DNA of 64,000 nucleotides from Rhizobium giardinii bv. giardinii H152 (GTDB taxonomy: Bacteria > Pseudomonadota > Alphaproteobacteria > Rhizobiales > Rhizobiaceae). Below are positions 25,770 to 34,685 of the stretch, piece by piece (within the stretch, counting starts at the first letter, position 1; each line of letters opens with the position of its first letter). The notes beneath the pieces were generated by a model, which did not search any database, had not been told where the DNA came from, and saw only the letters and a list, made by a program, of their open reading frames with translations. Position numbers and translations under genes: made by a program. The stretch is from contig NZ_KB902735.1 of assembly GCF_000379605.1 (NCBI RefSeq), positions 192,944-256,943 of the forward strand, read 5' to 3'.

Positions 25770-27998
25770 ATGTTCGAAGCTTATTCTCGGCGCTGGGTGC
25801 CGATCCTTGTTCTGTCACTTTCTGTTTTCGTGTTTCAGGCCGGCGCCGCCGAGGCGGCAAAGCGGGTCGCGCTTCTGATCGGCAACGAAAAATATGAGGC
25901 GACATCGCAGCTGAACAATCCCGCCAACGATGTCGAATTGATGAAGGCCTCCTTCGAGGAGGCCGGCTTCGACGAGGTCAAGACGGTTCACGACGTCGAC
26001 CGCGCCTCCATGGTTCGGGCCCTGCGCGATTTCGAAGATGCGGCCACCGGTGCCGAAGTCGCGATCATCTACTACTCCGGTCATGGCATGGAGATGAACG
26101 GCCAGAATTTTCTCCTGCCGGTCGATGTTGCCTTGAAGAGTGACAAGGATGTGGAAGACGAGGCCGTTCCGCTCGATCGCGTCCAGCGCTCGCTTGAGGG
26201 CGCGACGCGGCTGAAGCTGGTCATTCTCGACGCCTGCCGCAACAACCCGTTCGAGCAGTCGATGACGCGGTCGATCTCGACCCGCGCCGTCAGCCGCGGT
26301 CTCGCCCGCGTCGAGCCTGAATCGGCCGATCTGCTGGTTGCCTTCGCCTCGAAGGCCGGTACTGTCGCCATGGACGGCGAGGGCAAGAACAGCCCGTTCG
26401 CAACGGCACTGTCCAAATATCTGACGGAGCCCGGCGTCGATGTGCGCATCGCGCTCGGCAAGGTCCGCGACGAGGTGGTGTCCGTCACCAATCGCGGCCA
26501 GGAACCCTTTGTCTATGGCTCGCTCGGCGGCGCCCAGATCTTCCTCAACATCAGGGAGGTCAACGTCAACGTCACCAACAACGGCAATACGCAGGAGGAA
26601 GTCTCGCCGAACGGGCAATCGGCGGCTGCCGCCGACTGGCAGAACATCCGCGATCTCGCCGACAAGGACCTGATCGAGGTCTTCCTCGCCAAGCATGGAT
26701 CGGACCCGGTCTACAAGATGCTGGCTGAAAAGAAGCTGAAGCTTTTGACCGAAGCGGAGCAGACCTCGACCGCCACGCCGGACGAGATCGCCTGGGACGC
26801 GCTGAAGCAATCGACGGACGCGGCCGCGCTCACCCGCTTCATCGAGCGTTATCCCGACAGCAGACACAAGGCCGAGGCTGAAACGCAGATCGCCGCGCTC
26901 GAGCCGAAGAAGGGGCTCAATATCTCCCAGACCGGCAAGGACACGCAGGCATCGCGCGACTGCTATCTGCTGGCGGGCGAGCCGCAATCCATGCCGGGCT
27001 TCCTCGGCGTCAATTTCCTGAAGATCGATTCGGCCCGCGCGCTCACCGCCTGCGCCCAGGCGGTCAACGAAAATCCTGACGACATGATGCTCGTCAATAT
27101 GCTCGGCCGCGCCCATGACGCCGGCCGCAATTACGTCGAAGCGCGGCGCAATTACCAGAAGGCCGCCGACGGCGGCAATATGTACGGGCTGACGAACCTC
27201 GCCTGGTTCTCGATCTACGGCACGGATGGCCCCGTCGATATCGAAAAGGGCAAGCAGATGTTCGAGCAGGCCGCCAATGCTGGCAATTCCTATGCCCAGG
27301 CGTCGCTCGGCTGGCTCTACCGCGAAGGTTACGGCGGCGTGCCGCAGGATTATGCCGAGGCGCTGAAATGGTACCAGGCATCGGCCAACCAGGGCTATGC
27401 CAATGCCATGGCGACGATCGGCTGGTTCTACCGCGAAGGAAACGGCGTCGCGAAGGATTTCAACCAGTCGCTCTTCTGGTATCAGAAAGCGGCCGATGCC
27501 GGCGATGCCAATGCCATGTCCTCGCTCGGCTGGGCCTACCAGAACGGGCTGGGGACGACGCAGGACTATACCGAAGCCAAGAAGTGGTACGAAAAGGCCG
27601 CCAATGTCGGCGATTCCTATTCGATGGCGCTGCTCGGCTGGTTCTACGACGTCGGCAACGGCGTGCCGCAGGACTATGTGCAGGCCCGCAACTGGTACGA
27701 AATGGCTGCGAATGCCGGCAGCGCCTATGCCATGGGCAATCTCAGCCGCCTTTATGATTTCGGCCTCGGCACGAAGGCCGACGCCAAGGAAGCGGCCCGC
27801 TGGGCAGCGGCCAGCGTCGAAGGCGGCGATCCGGCAAAGCTGCAGGAGATGAAGACTTCGCCGAACAACTTCACACCGGCGTTCCGCAAGGAAATCCAGG
27901 CGCTGCTGAAGGAGCGCGGCTACTATAGCGGCCCGCTCGACGGCGACTTTGGCGCAGCCACCCAGAATGCGATGGATCGATTGGCGAAAAAGAGCTGA
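25770..27998 (+). CDS. Secreted caspase-like protein with Sel1 repeats and peptidoglycan-binding tail
   Basis: 742-residue protein: a signal peptide (about residues 1-28), a peptidase C14 caspase domain (about 30-250), a low-complexity linker, at least six Sel1 repeats (about 450-690; recurring pattern SLGWLYREGYGGVPQDYAEA), and a C-terminal peptidoglycan-binding-1 segment (RKEIQALLKERGYYSGPLDG). The catalytic dyad is His105 in YYSGHGMEM and Cys156 in LDACRNNPF. A periplasmic protease or scaffold acting near the wall is likely. GGAGGG precedes the ATG. Targets and activation signal are unknown. Confidence 0.92.
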   Translation: MFEAYSRRWVPILVLSLSVFVFQAGAAEAAKRVALLIGNEKYEATSQLNNPANDVELMKASFEEAGFDEVKTVHDVDRASMVRALRDFEDAATGAEVAIIYYSGHGMEMNGQNFLLPVDVALKSDKDVEDEAVPLDRVQRSLEGATRLKLVILDACRNNPFEQSMTRSISTRAVSRGLARVEPESADLLVAFASKAGTVAMDGEGKNSPFATALSKYLTEPGVDVRIALGKVRDEVVSVTNRGQEPFVYGSLGGAQIFLNIREVNVNVTNNGNTQEEVSPNGQSAAAADWQNIRDLADKDLIEVFLAKHGSDPVYKMLAEKKLKLLTEAEQTSTATPDEIAWDALKQSTDAAALTRFIERYPDSRHKAEAETQIAALEPKKGLNISQTGKDTQASRDCYLLAGEPQSMPGFLGVNFLKIDSARALTACAQAVNENPDDMMLVNMLGRAHDAGRNYVEARRNYQKAADGGNMYGLTNLAWFSIYGTDGPVDIEKGKQMFEQAANAGNSYAQASLGWLYREGYGGVPQDYAEALKWYQASANQGYANAMATIGWFYREGNGVAKDFNQSLFWYQKAADAGDANAMSSLGWAYQNGLGTTQDYTEAKKWYEKAANVGDSYSMALLGWFYDVGNGVPQDYVQARNWYEMAANAGSAYAMGNLSRLYDFGLGTKADAKEAARWAAASVEGGDPAKLQEMKTSPNNFTPAFRKEIQALLKERGYYSGPLDGDFGAATQNAMDRLAKKS

Positions 27999-28014
27999 GC
28001 GATATCACATAGAT

Positions 28015-28058
28015 TGAAAAAACCAGGGCCGGGCCTGAGGAATGAGGCTCGGCCCTGG
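28015..28058 (-). terminator. Terminator for the small minus-strand gene
   Basis: ACCAGGGCCG (28021-28030) pairs with CGGCCCTGGT (28049-28058); on the minus strand it is followed by TTTTTT. It may also end the caspase-like transcript. Confidence 0.7.
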
Positions 28059-28083
28059 TGCGATCCGACGACGAGGGCTGCGG

Positions 28084-28263
28084 CTAGCGCTTGTTTTCCA
28101 AAGCCCTGAGTGCCGCCTGTCCGGCAGCATGCGCCTGCAATTGGCTGGTGAACTGGCCGGTGGCGGGATAAACCACGGCGCCGCGCTTGATGACGAAAGC
28201 CCAGCGCCCGTTGCGGCGTTTTTCGATCGTCACCCGAGTTTCCGGTTTGCTGTCGCTGTTCAC
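28084..28263 (-). CDS. Small conserved-looking protein, GTG start (59 aa)
   Basis: Frame starting VNSDSKPETRVTIEKRR and ending QAALRALENKR. It is basic, with a predicted beta hairpin (WAFVIKRGAVVYPATG) then a helix. GGGAG lies six bases before the GTG start, and a good terminator follows the stop, so the gene looks real despite its size. No family recognised. Confidence 0.6.
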   Translation of the reverse strand: MNSDSKPETRVTIEKRRNGRWAFVIKRGAVVYPATGQFTSQLQAHAAGQAALRALENKR

Positions 28264-28560
28264 ATTATGCTCCCAAGGTGTTTTTCACGGCCCGCAGCTT
28301 CGGGCGAGGGCGGACTTCAAAGGTAGCACTACCGCAAAACACCGGCGGCGGGCAATTGGCCGAAGAGGGCGCACAGGCAATTGGGCCGTTGCCGAACAAG
28401 GCGGGCGGCAAGGCAACAAATCTGGCCGCCGACGGGCTTGGTCGGCTCTTGCCGGAGACTGCATGTGTGTCGCCGTTCAGCGTGGAAAATTCAACTTTGT
28501 AGCGGGCAAACGCAAAAATCCCTTGCAATGAAGGGCTCCTGACTCTAGTCAGGCGCTAAC

Positions 28561-28650
28561 GGAGAGGTGGCCGAGTGGTCGAAGGCGCTCCCCTGCTAAG
28601 GGAGTATACCCGGAAGGGTATCGAGGGTTCGAATCCCTTCTTCTCCGCCA
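28561..28650 (+). tRNA. tRNA-Ser (anticodon GCT)
   Basis: 90-nt class II tRNA with an encoded CCA end. The acceptor stem GGAGAGG pairs with CTTCTCC (one G-U), the anticodon GCT is at 28595-28597 in a seven-base loop, a long variable arm (TATACCCGGAAGGGTATC) marks it as serine, and the T arm is GAGGGTTCGAATCCCTT (17 nt). It reads AGC/AGU codons. Confidence 0.97.
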
Positions 28651-28938
28651 GTTATCTTTTGTCCGACCCGGAGACATAGGTAACCGTTTACTCCTGTAGC
28701 GTGACGCGCCTCTTCGGAATTTCGACACGATGAACCGGAACTTTGGTTTTTCCAGCATCGTGTCAAAAGCCTCTCAAAGTCCTTCCCAGCCGTTACGGAA
28801 AATCTGAAGCGCGCCTTGAAGCTTCGTTGAAGCCACTTTTATTTTTTTCCCTTTATCCAGTGGCTGCGGTATAATTCTCACCGGCCAATCCCCTAAGCAC
28901 CATCGTTTGGAAGATGTGATCCGAGAGGGAGGTTCGCA
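28651..28938. other. Post-tRNA spacer, possible IS scar
   Basis: 288 bp with no supported gene. Just after the tRNA, GTCCGACCCGGAGACATAGG resembles, from memory, the ends of IS481-type elements in rhizobia; no transposase frame remains. Treat as speculative. Confidence 0.25.
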
Positions 28939-29133
28939 GTGCTCCGTTTCGAAATCATGGATGAAAATGCGGTCGCGATGATGAGACGCGTTCTCCACGC
29001 GGAGTGCGCTCGACTTTCGGTCAATCCTGATAGCGCAATGGGCGAGGAACTTGCTCTCGTAGTCTTGACTGCGTTTCGCTCCGGGATGACCGAGGAGCGT
29101 ATCACCCTTTTCCTGCGCACTCGGGATAGCTGA
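28939..29133 (+). CDS. Small hypothetical protein, GTG start (64 aa)
   Basis: Starts at GTG (MLRFEIMDENAVAMMRR) with the strong ribosome binding site GAGGGAGG six bases upstream. Predicted helical, acidic/basic mixed, with two cysteine-free helices after HAECARLSVNPD and ending RITLFLRTRDS. No signal or membrane segment. It lies in a gene-poor region after tRNA-Ser. I do not recognise the family; ribosome binding site and composition support it. Confidence 0.5.
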   Translation: MLRFEIMDENAVAMMRRVLHAECARLSVNPDSAMGEELALVVLTAFRSGMTEERITLFLRTRDS

Positions 29134-29302
29134 GTTTTGCCGATGGCAAGCGTATCGAAGTCGCCAACGCTGCCCGACCCGGCTACCGCACCGCAAGATG
29201 CCAAGACCTTAGACGCTGAATGTGCGACACGGAGCGGCAGTTCAGGTGCCCCGACAACAGAGTAGATCACTCTCGCCCTCACGCACGCGGCAGCGCAAAA
29301 AA

Positions 29303-29327
29303 GGCCTCTTCCAAATTGGAAGAGGCC
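29303..29327 (-). terminator. Orphan terminator hairpin on minus strand
   Basis: GGCCTCTTCCAA (29303-29314) pairs perfectly with TTGGAAGAGGCC (29316-29327). On the minus strand it is followed by six T. No minus-strand gene ends here, so it may terminate an unannotated small RNA. Confidence 0.6.
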
Positions 29328-29880
29328 AGCAGACTTTCCTCACAGTACCCGATTGGACTGCCAAAGTGATCGGGTGCTTGAATGATTTCTCAACAAGCGA
29401 TCCCTAACAATTAACTTTATTAACTGCTTCAGGCATTGCCGACCCGGATGAAATACCGGCGCGATGGACACGTGGCAGATGGCCGGTGGCCCGTCCGTGC
29501 CAGGCGGGCGGAGATTTCCACCTCGCAGCTTCCACCGGTCACGAGTGACGTGGCTCTTCCCGTGCCCACATATGAAGTCGAAATTGCGGATCTGCACCGA
29601 TGTGCCGATCCCGAATGTCCGAGCGACTGCCCACATCAACTGCGTCGGCAATCTCCTCCGCCTGGTCTGGTGATTCTGCGAATCTCTTCGCTTCATGTTC
29701 GGATGTGCATCTGATTCCACCCTCCCATGCCCTTGGATCGTGCCCGCAAGGCGCCGTCTCCCGGCTTCAGATGAGTTGCGAATCTTCCTTTTTGCGCCGG
29801 TTTTGCCCCATTTCTGCCTCGTTATGACACGCAGCGAGCGTCGAGCCGGCCTGCTAAGCTGCGGTGAACAAAGGATTTTC

Positions 29881-29895
29881 TTAACCCCTTGTTAA
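29881..29895. promoter_or_regulatory. CtrA-type box upstream of ropA
   Basis: TTAACCCCTTGTTAA (followed by G) fits TTAA-N7-TTAA, with TTAAC on both strands. It lies about 240 bp before the ropA start codon, so it would control ropA only if the 5' leader is long. Confidence 0.45.
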
Positions 29896-30135
29896 GAACT
29901 TCCGGGTGCTTGAGGCGATTTTGTGTCGTTTCAGCAACAGCGCAGGGGGAAGGGCGTATCAAACTGCATGAACTCGCAAGTTGGTGATTGCGCAGACGGT
30001 CCGGTCTTGTATTTTCAACTCCGGAAGCAAGGGCGGTTGATCGTCCGACTTCTTAAATGTTGGGGATGGGGCAGGGAACGCTGTCCTTCAGCAAAATACC
30101 CAGACCCGTTTGAAACTTTTGACTGGAGGTCAGAA

Positions 30136-31188
30136 ATGAACATCAAGAGCCTTCTTCTCGGCTCCGCTGCGGCTCTCGCAGTAGTATCCGGCGCCCAGGC
30201 AGCTGACGCTATCGTAGCTGCTGAGCCGGAGCCCATGGAATACGTTCGCGTTTGCGACGCTTTCGGCACCGGCTACTTCTACATCCCGGGCACCGAAACC
30301 TGCCTCAAGATCGGCGGCTACGTTCGTACGCAGATCGCTTATGACGAAGACTACAACGGCACCGCTGACTGGAACCCGCTGACCCGCGGCTACCTGACCT
30401 TCGCAGCTAAGAGCGACACCGAATACGGCGCTCTGTCCGGCTACATCAACCTTGAAACCAACGACAACGGTGACACGCACCTCGACGGCGCTTGGATCAA
30501 CATCGCTGGCTTCGACGTCGGTTACTTCTACAACTGGTGGGACGATGGTCTTTCGGGCGAAACCGACTCGATCGGTTCTTCCAACACCCTGACCAACGCT
30601 ATCCGTTACACCTATGACGGTGGCACGTTCCAGGTTGGTGCAGCTGTTGACGAACTTCGTGGTTCGACGCTTGGTTATTCCAACGATGGACAGGCCACCA
30701 ACGATGACGTCGGCGTAAGCGGTCTTCTCGGCTTCACGCTCGGCGGTGTCACGGCTCAGATCATCGGCTCCTACGACTTCAACGTTGAAGAGGCTGCCTT
30801 CCGCGCCCTCTTGACCGCTGAACTCGGCCCGGGCACGTTCGGCCTCGCAGGCGTTTACTCGACGGATCCGAACTACTTCTACGATACGGCTGAGTGGACT
30901 GTTGCTGCCGAATACAAGATCCAGGCAACCGACAAGTTCTTCATCACCCCGGCTGCTCAGTACTTCGGCGACGTCCAGACACTTGACGCCATTGGTAATA
31001 ACTCGGGCGACTTCGACGGCGGTGTCGATGCATGGCGCGTTGGTGTAACCGCTGGTTACCAGATCACGGAAGGTCTGCGTACGCTTGCGACCGTCAACTA
31101 CACCGAAGCTGACGAGGAAGACAACGTCCTGACTGGTTCGGAAGACAACCGTTGGACCGGTTTCCTCCGTCTGCAGCGCGACTTCTAA
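30136..31188 (+). CDS. ropA: RopA-type outer membrane porin
   Basis: Porin_2-family trimeric beta-barrel of rhizobial outer membranes, 350 residues. The signal peptide ends after AQA at residue 22. The mature N-terminus (EPEPMEYVRVCDAFGTGYFYIPG) holds the conserved cysteine pair region (VCDAFG...ETCLKIGGYVR), followed by many alternating beta strands and a C-terminal aromatic FLRLQRDF that ends in Phe, the BAM signal. It diffuses small solutes. GGAGG sits six bases before the ATG, and a strong terminator follows. Codon use is highly biased, consistent with high expression. Confidence 0.96.
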   Translation: MNIKSLLLGSAAALAVVSGAQAADAIVAAEPEPMEYVRVCDAFGTGYFYIPGTETCLKIGGYVRTQIAYDEDYNGTADWNPLTRGYLTFAAKSDTEYGALSGYINLETNDNGDTHLDGAWINIAGFDVGYFYNWWDDGLSGETDSIGSSNTLTNAIRYTYDGGTFQVGAAVDELRGSTLGYSNDGQATNDDVGVSGLLGFTLGGVTAQIIGSYDFNVEEAAFRALLTAELGPGTFGLAGVYSTDPNYFYDTAEWTVAAEYKIQATDKFFITPAAQYFGDVQTLDAIGNNSGDFDGGVDAWRVGVTAGYQITEGLRTLATVNYTEADEEDNVLTGSEDNRWTGFLRLQRDF

Positions 31189-31214
31189 TCTGATCTGACC
31201 TCAGTCAGTGATGG

Positions 31215-31243
31215 AAAGCCCGGCCGAAAGGCCGGGCTTTTTC
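31215..31243 (+). terminator. Terminator after ropA
   Basis: AAGCCCGGCC (31216-31225), loop GAAA, GGCCGGGCTT (31230-31239), then a T run. Confidence 0.9.
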
Positions 31244-31287
31244 GTTCTGGTGATAAGTGCCTCAGCTGGTCGCGGACAGCGACGCTC

Positions 31288-32184
31288 CTATGAAACTCCG
31301 TTGATGAACTCGCGGATCTCGGCAAGCAAATCCGGGCGGTGCAAGAGCGGGGCGTGGCCCTGGCCTGCCGCGATGACCGATCGCATTTGCGGGTGCCGCT
31401 TCGCCATCTCCGCGAATGTCGCCGGCGAGAGGATCTCGGAGTTTTCTCCACGGATCGCCATCAAGGGTACCGGTTTCAGCCCTTCGTAGAGCGCCCAGAG
31501 ATCGGCCATCGGGCTGTTCTCGCTGATGCTTCTCAGCGGCTCGATCAGGGCAGGATCGAAATCCGCGATGATCATGCCGTGCTTTTCCCTGAAGATCGCC
31601 TTTGCCATGTCATTCCAGTCCGCCTCATCAAGGGCCGGGAACGAAGCGCCGTGCACACGCTTCAGACTTTCGCCCGCCTCGTGCCAGGAATGCAAAACCG
31701 GCTGCGCCTCCAGATACTGGCGGATCAGGAGCAGGCCGGATGTTTCGATGACCGGGCCGATGTCGTTGAGAATGACGCCCTGCAGCAAGGTGGGGCGCAT
31801 CGCGGCAAGCAGGTGGAGGATCAGGCCGCCACGAGACGTTCCGATGAACATTGCCTTCTCAACATCGAGCACCGCGCATGCCGTGAGCACGTCCTCGGCC
31901 TCGACCGCAAGCTGATAATGGCTCTTGTCCGGGTCCCAGGCGGAAAAGCCCCGACCGCGATAGTCGAGCGCAACGACGCGGTGCGGCTTCTGCGGATGGG
32001 CGGAGAGTTGCTCCGCCAGGAGGTGGAAGTCGCGGCTGTTGCGGCTGAGGCCGGCCAGGCAAACGATCGGTAGCGCCGCCTTCGCCTGCGGGTTGTCGTG
32101 GCCGTAGTCACGGGCATAGAGCTGCAAACCGTCGCTTGCCGAAAAAAAACGTTCCGTAAAACCGGCCTTGGTCGAATGTGTCAC
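31288..32184 (-). CDS. Alpha/beta hydrolase
   Basis: 298-residue alpha/beta hydrolase-fold enzyme. The oxyanion region is VCLAGLSRNSRDF, the nucleophile elbow is GTSRGG (Ser in FIGTSRGGLIL), and the late His is in AAGQGHAPLLH. It is cytoplasmic with no signal peptide. The substrate (ester, epoxide or other) is not readable. The GTG at 32184 has AAGGGAG about five bases upstream and is preferred; an ATG five codons earlier has no ribosome binding site. Confidence 0.85.
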   Translation of the reverse strand: MTHSTKAGFTERFFSASDGLQLYARDYGHDNPQAKAALPIVCLAGLSRNSRDFHLLAEQLSAHPQKPHRVVALDYRGRGFSAWDPDKSHYQLAVEAEDVLTACAVLDVEKAMFIGTSRGGLILHLLAAMRPTLLQGVILNDIGPVIETSGLLLIRQYLEAQPVLHSWHEAGESLKRVHGASFPALDEADWNDMAKAIFREKHGMIIADFDPALIEPLRSISENSPMADLWALYEGLKPVPLMAIRGENSEILSPATFAEMAKRHPQMRSVIAAGQGHAPLLHRPDLLAEIREFINGVS

Positions 32185-32310
32185 AGGGTCTCCCTTCATT
32201 TCAGATGGGAGAACCATAACGGATAGCGGCGCGGCGGAAAGAGGGGCCGCGTCCGGTTTTTCATCTGATCAGGCCGTACATCACCGTCACGGGCTTATGG
32301 AAAATGTGCT

Positions 32311-34383
32311 TTAACGCCCCATGCGCAGGTCACTGACGATATCGGCCGTCTGCCCCAGTCGAGACTTGTAGACCTGGTAGTTTTCCATCACCCGCTGCAC
32401 ATAGTTGCGGGTTTCGGCAAAGGGGATGCGTTCGATCCAATCGACAACGTCGTCGATCGACTTGCCGCGCGGGTCGCCATAGCGGTTGATCCACTCGGGA
32501 ACGCGGCGGGGGCCGGCGTTGTAGGCTATGAAGGTGAGAATATACGAGCCGCCGAAATCATCGATCTGTTCGCCGAGATAGTGTGCGCCGAGCGTCGCAT
32601 TGTACGCTGTATCGGTCGTCAACCGCTCCTTGGAATAGGCAAGGCCATGGCGCCCGGCGACGCCTTTTGCCGTGCCGGGAAGAATCTGCAGCAGTCCGCG
32701 CGCGTTGGCGGGGGAAATGGCTGCGGGATTGAAGGCGCTTTCCTGCCGTGCGATTGCATAGGCAAGCGCCTTTCCGGAACCGCTGATGTTGGCGGTCGCC
32801 GGAATGACGCCGATCGGGAAGGCGAGGGCTGCGACATCGATGCCGCGGCCGAAGGCGAGTTTGCCGATCTGCAGCGACAACTGATGACCCCCGGCCTTTT
32901 CCGCCCGGGCGGCAAGGATTGCCAGTTCTCCCGGGCTCGTCAGCTCTTCCGCAAGCGCCCGATAAAGACTTTCCGCGCGCCAGGCGTGGCCGGCGGCTTC
33001 AAGGCGCGCGATGGCGCGAACCGCCTCGCGGTTTTCGAAACGCAAACGATCATCGGCGCTCGGCGACGGGTAGGTGACATTCAGTGACTTCCGGCCGAGA
33101 CGGGCAGCGGCAAGCTGGCCATAAAAGGTGCCGGGCAGGGTGGCTGCCTTGGCATAAAAGTCGTCGGCATTGCCGGGCGCGCCCGCCTCTGCGGCGCGGC
33201 CCAGCCAGTACCAGGCACGCGAAACCGAGATCGGCCTGTTGGACGTCTGCAGGATGCGCTGGAAATGCCGGGCAGCGGTTGGCGCATCCTCCAGCCCGCG
33301 CAGCGCATACCAGCCGGCATGAAATTCTGCGTCGACGATATCTCCCGGATCGGCTGCAACGTGGTTCGCCGCGATCCGGTAGGCGGCCTTGAACTTGCCT
33401 TGGTCGAGCAGTCCCCGGCTGATGATCCGCTGCTCGATCCACCATTCTGCGGGGTTGACGAGGGCATCCTTGTCTTTCGGCAGGTCGGCGAGCAGCTTCG
33501 CCGCTTCCTCGTATTTTTCCTGCTTGCGCAGATATTCGACGCGAATGAACAGGTAGGCCGGCTCCTTGGCCCATGAAGGATCGACGGCCGCGATGAGCGC
33601 TGCGGCATTTTTGGCTTTTTTCGCAACGGCCACGAAGGCGCGATAGAGCGACTGGGCCTTGCCGAGATCACTGAAGCGGCCAGCCTGATCCATGCGACCG
33701 CGATAGAGCAGCATTTCCATTCGACGCTTGTGATCGGCGGTGGTGAGCAGGCTCGGAAATTCTGCAAGAATCCTGGTTTCGGTGTCCGTGTCGAGAGCGT
33801 CTTTCGACCAAAGGACGCGCAGCATTTTCGCAGCCGCGTCCGTGTCTCCCTTCGCCTGCAGTGCACGGGCAAGGATAATGGTGCCGTCGGCGGTTTCCGG
33901 TCGCGTCGTGCCAAAGGCCGAGAGCACGTCGGAGGTTGGCGGATTCTCGCGGTAAAGGGCGCGTTCGGAATTGGCGCGCAGCGCGCCCAGTCCCGGCCAG
34001 CCCTTCAACTCCCGCTGGGCCTGCGCAATTTCATAGGAGGGAACACCTTTCTGGCCGGAAACGGCGATCGCCCAGGTAAGGATGTGGCGGTCGAGCGTGC
34101 CCTTGGCCATGGCGTCGCGGGCTGCTATGGCACTCTTCGCGTCCCTGCTGGAAAGGGCATCGAGCCCCGTCTTGAGGTTTGCATCGATCGGCACCGCAGC
34201 GCTCGCCGAAGCGATCGAGCCGGTGACGTCGTGAGCAGGTGGTCGGTTGGTTTTCGCGAGGATCTGAGGCTTGAAGCGCGGCAGCGGGGCTTGGTTTTCC
34301 TGTGCGGATGCGGCGGCGGCAAGGAACGTGATCGCGGATGCACCAAGCATCGCAATCATCCGGCGAGACTTCAGTCCAGGCAT
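32311..34383 (-). CDS. slt: Soluble lytic murein transglycosylase
   Basis: Periplasmic enzyme of 690 residues that cleaves peptidoglycan glycan strands with 1,6-anhydro product formation. Signal peptide about residues 1-27 (ending SAQE), then a long superhelical alpha-solenoid U-domain, and a C-terminal SLT domain. Catalytic Glu548 lies in ARQESAFNP, followed by SPANARGLLQILPGTAKGVA (shown in part ARGLLQILPGTA) and YNAGPRRVPEW. Start MPGLKSRRMI is chosen because it yields a clean signal peptide; a further 81 in-frame codons upstream look spurious. The gene is divergent from dapA. Confidence 0.93.
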   Translation of the reverse strand: MPGLKSRRMIAMLGASAITFLAAAASAQENQAPLPRFKPQILAKTNRPPAHDVTGSIASASAAVPIDANLKTGLDALSSRDAKSAIAARDAMAKGTLDRHILTWAIAVSGQKGVPSYEIAQAQRELKGWPGLGALRANSERALYRENPPTSDVLSAFGTTRPETADGTIILARALQAKGDTDAAAKMLRVLWSKDALDTDTETRILAEFPSLLTTADHKRRMEMLLYRGRMDQAGRFSDLGKAQSLYRAFVAVAKKAKNAAALIAAVDPSWAKEPAYLFIRVEYLRKQEKYEEAAKLLADLPKDKDALVNPAEWWIEQRIISRGLLDQGKFKAAYRIAANHVAADPGDIVDAEFHAGWYALRGLEDAPTAARHFQRILQTSNRPISVSRAWYWLGRAAEAGAPGNADDFYAKAATLPGTFYGQLAAARLGRKSLNVTYPSPSADDRLRFENREAVRAIARLEAAGHAWRAESLYRALAEELTSPGELAILAARAEKAGGHQLSLQIGKLAFGRGIDVAALAFPIGVIPATANISGSGKALAYAIARQESAFNPAAISPANARGLLQILPGTAKGVAGRHGLAYSKERLTTDTAYNATLGAHYLGEQIDDFGGSYILTFIAYNAGPRRVPEWINRYGDPRGKSIDDVVDWIERIPFAETRNYVQRVMENYQVYKSRLGQTADIVSDLRMGR

Positions 34384-34685
34384 CAGGAACCCCACGCTAC
34401 CCCGTGTTCGTGTCTCATTTGGCGATGCAATTGCTAACGAAAGGTTACCCGCTGCCATTCGATCCCATAAATATCGGCGCATCCACGCCAGCAGGTGGTT
34501 GCGCCCTGAAATGCATAAAAACGCCGCTGATGCCGGGGAAATTGAAGGGAACCGGCGATGAATGGCGCGATAGAGTGCTTGCCGCAGGCACCTCACATGA
34601 TTATGGTGCGCCAGTTTTCTAACCATGAAATGCGGCCAAAGCGTGGGTTGGTTTCAAGCTTCCCGGGCGCCGTCAGGAGTCGTGC

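Larger units (their letters stand above)
29134..30135. other. Gene-poor region between tRNA-Ser and ropA
   Basis: About 1 kb. Frames on both strands (for example 29340-29720 minus) have odd composition and no ribosome binding sites. It holds a minus-strand terminator-like hairpin (29303-29327), a CtrA box (29881-29895) and the ropA leader. It may contain decayed sequence or a small RNA. Confidence 0.4.

Noticed and set aside
28265..28528. 87-codon minus-strand and overlapping plus-strand frames
   Set aside because: Both lack ribosome binding sites and coding character; treated as spacer upstream of the tRNA.
28651..28700. IS481-type insertion sequence
   Set aside because: Only a short terminal resemblance from memory and no transposase remnant; kept as a low-confidence note, not a mobile element.
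28549..28758. 69-codon minus-strand frame over the tRNA
   Set aside because: It is the antisense translation of tRNA-Ser (RRRRDSNPRYPSGYTPLAGE), a well-known spurious protein.
29320..29350. RNase P-like GAGGAAAGTC on the minus strand
   Set aside because: Only a ten-base match; the hairpin that follows and the lack of other conserved RNase P regions rule it out.
29340..29720. 126-codon minus-strand frame
   Set aside because: No ribosome binding site, odd composition and no recognisable domain; treated as non-coding.
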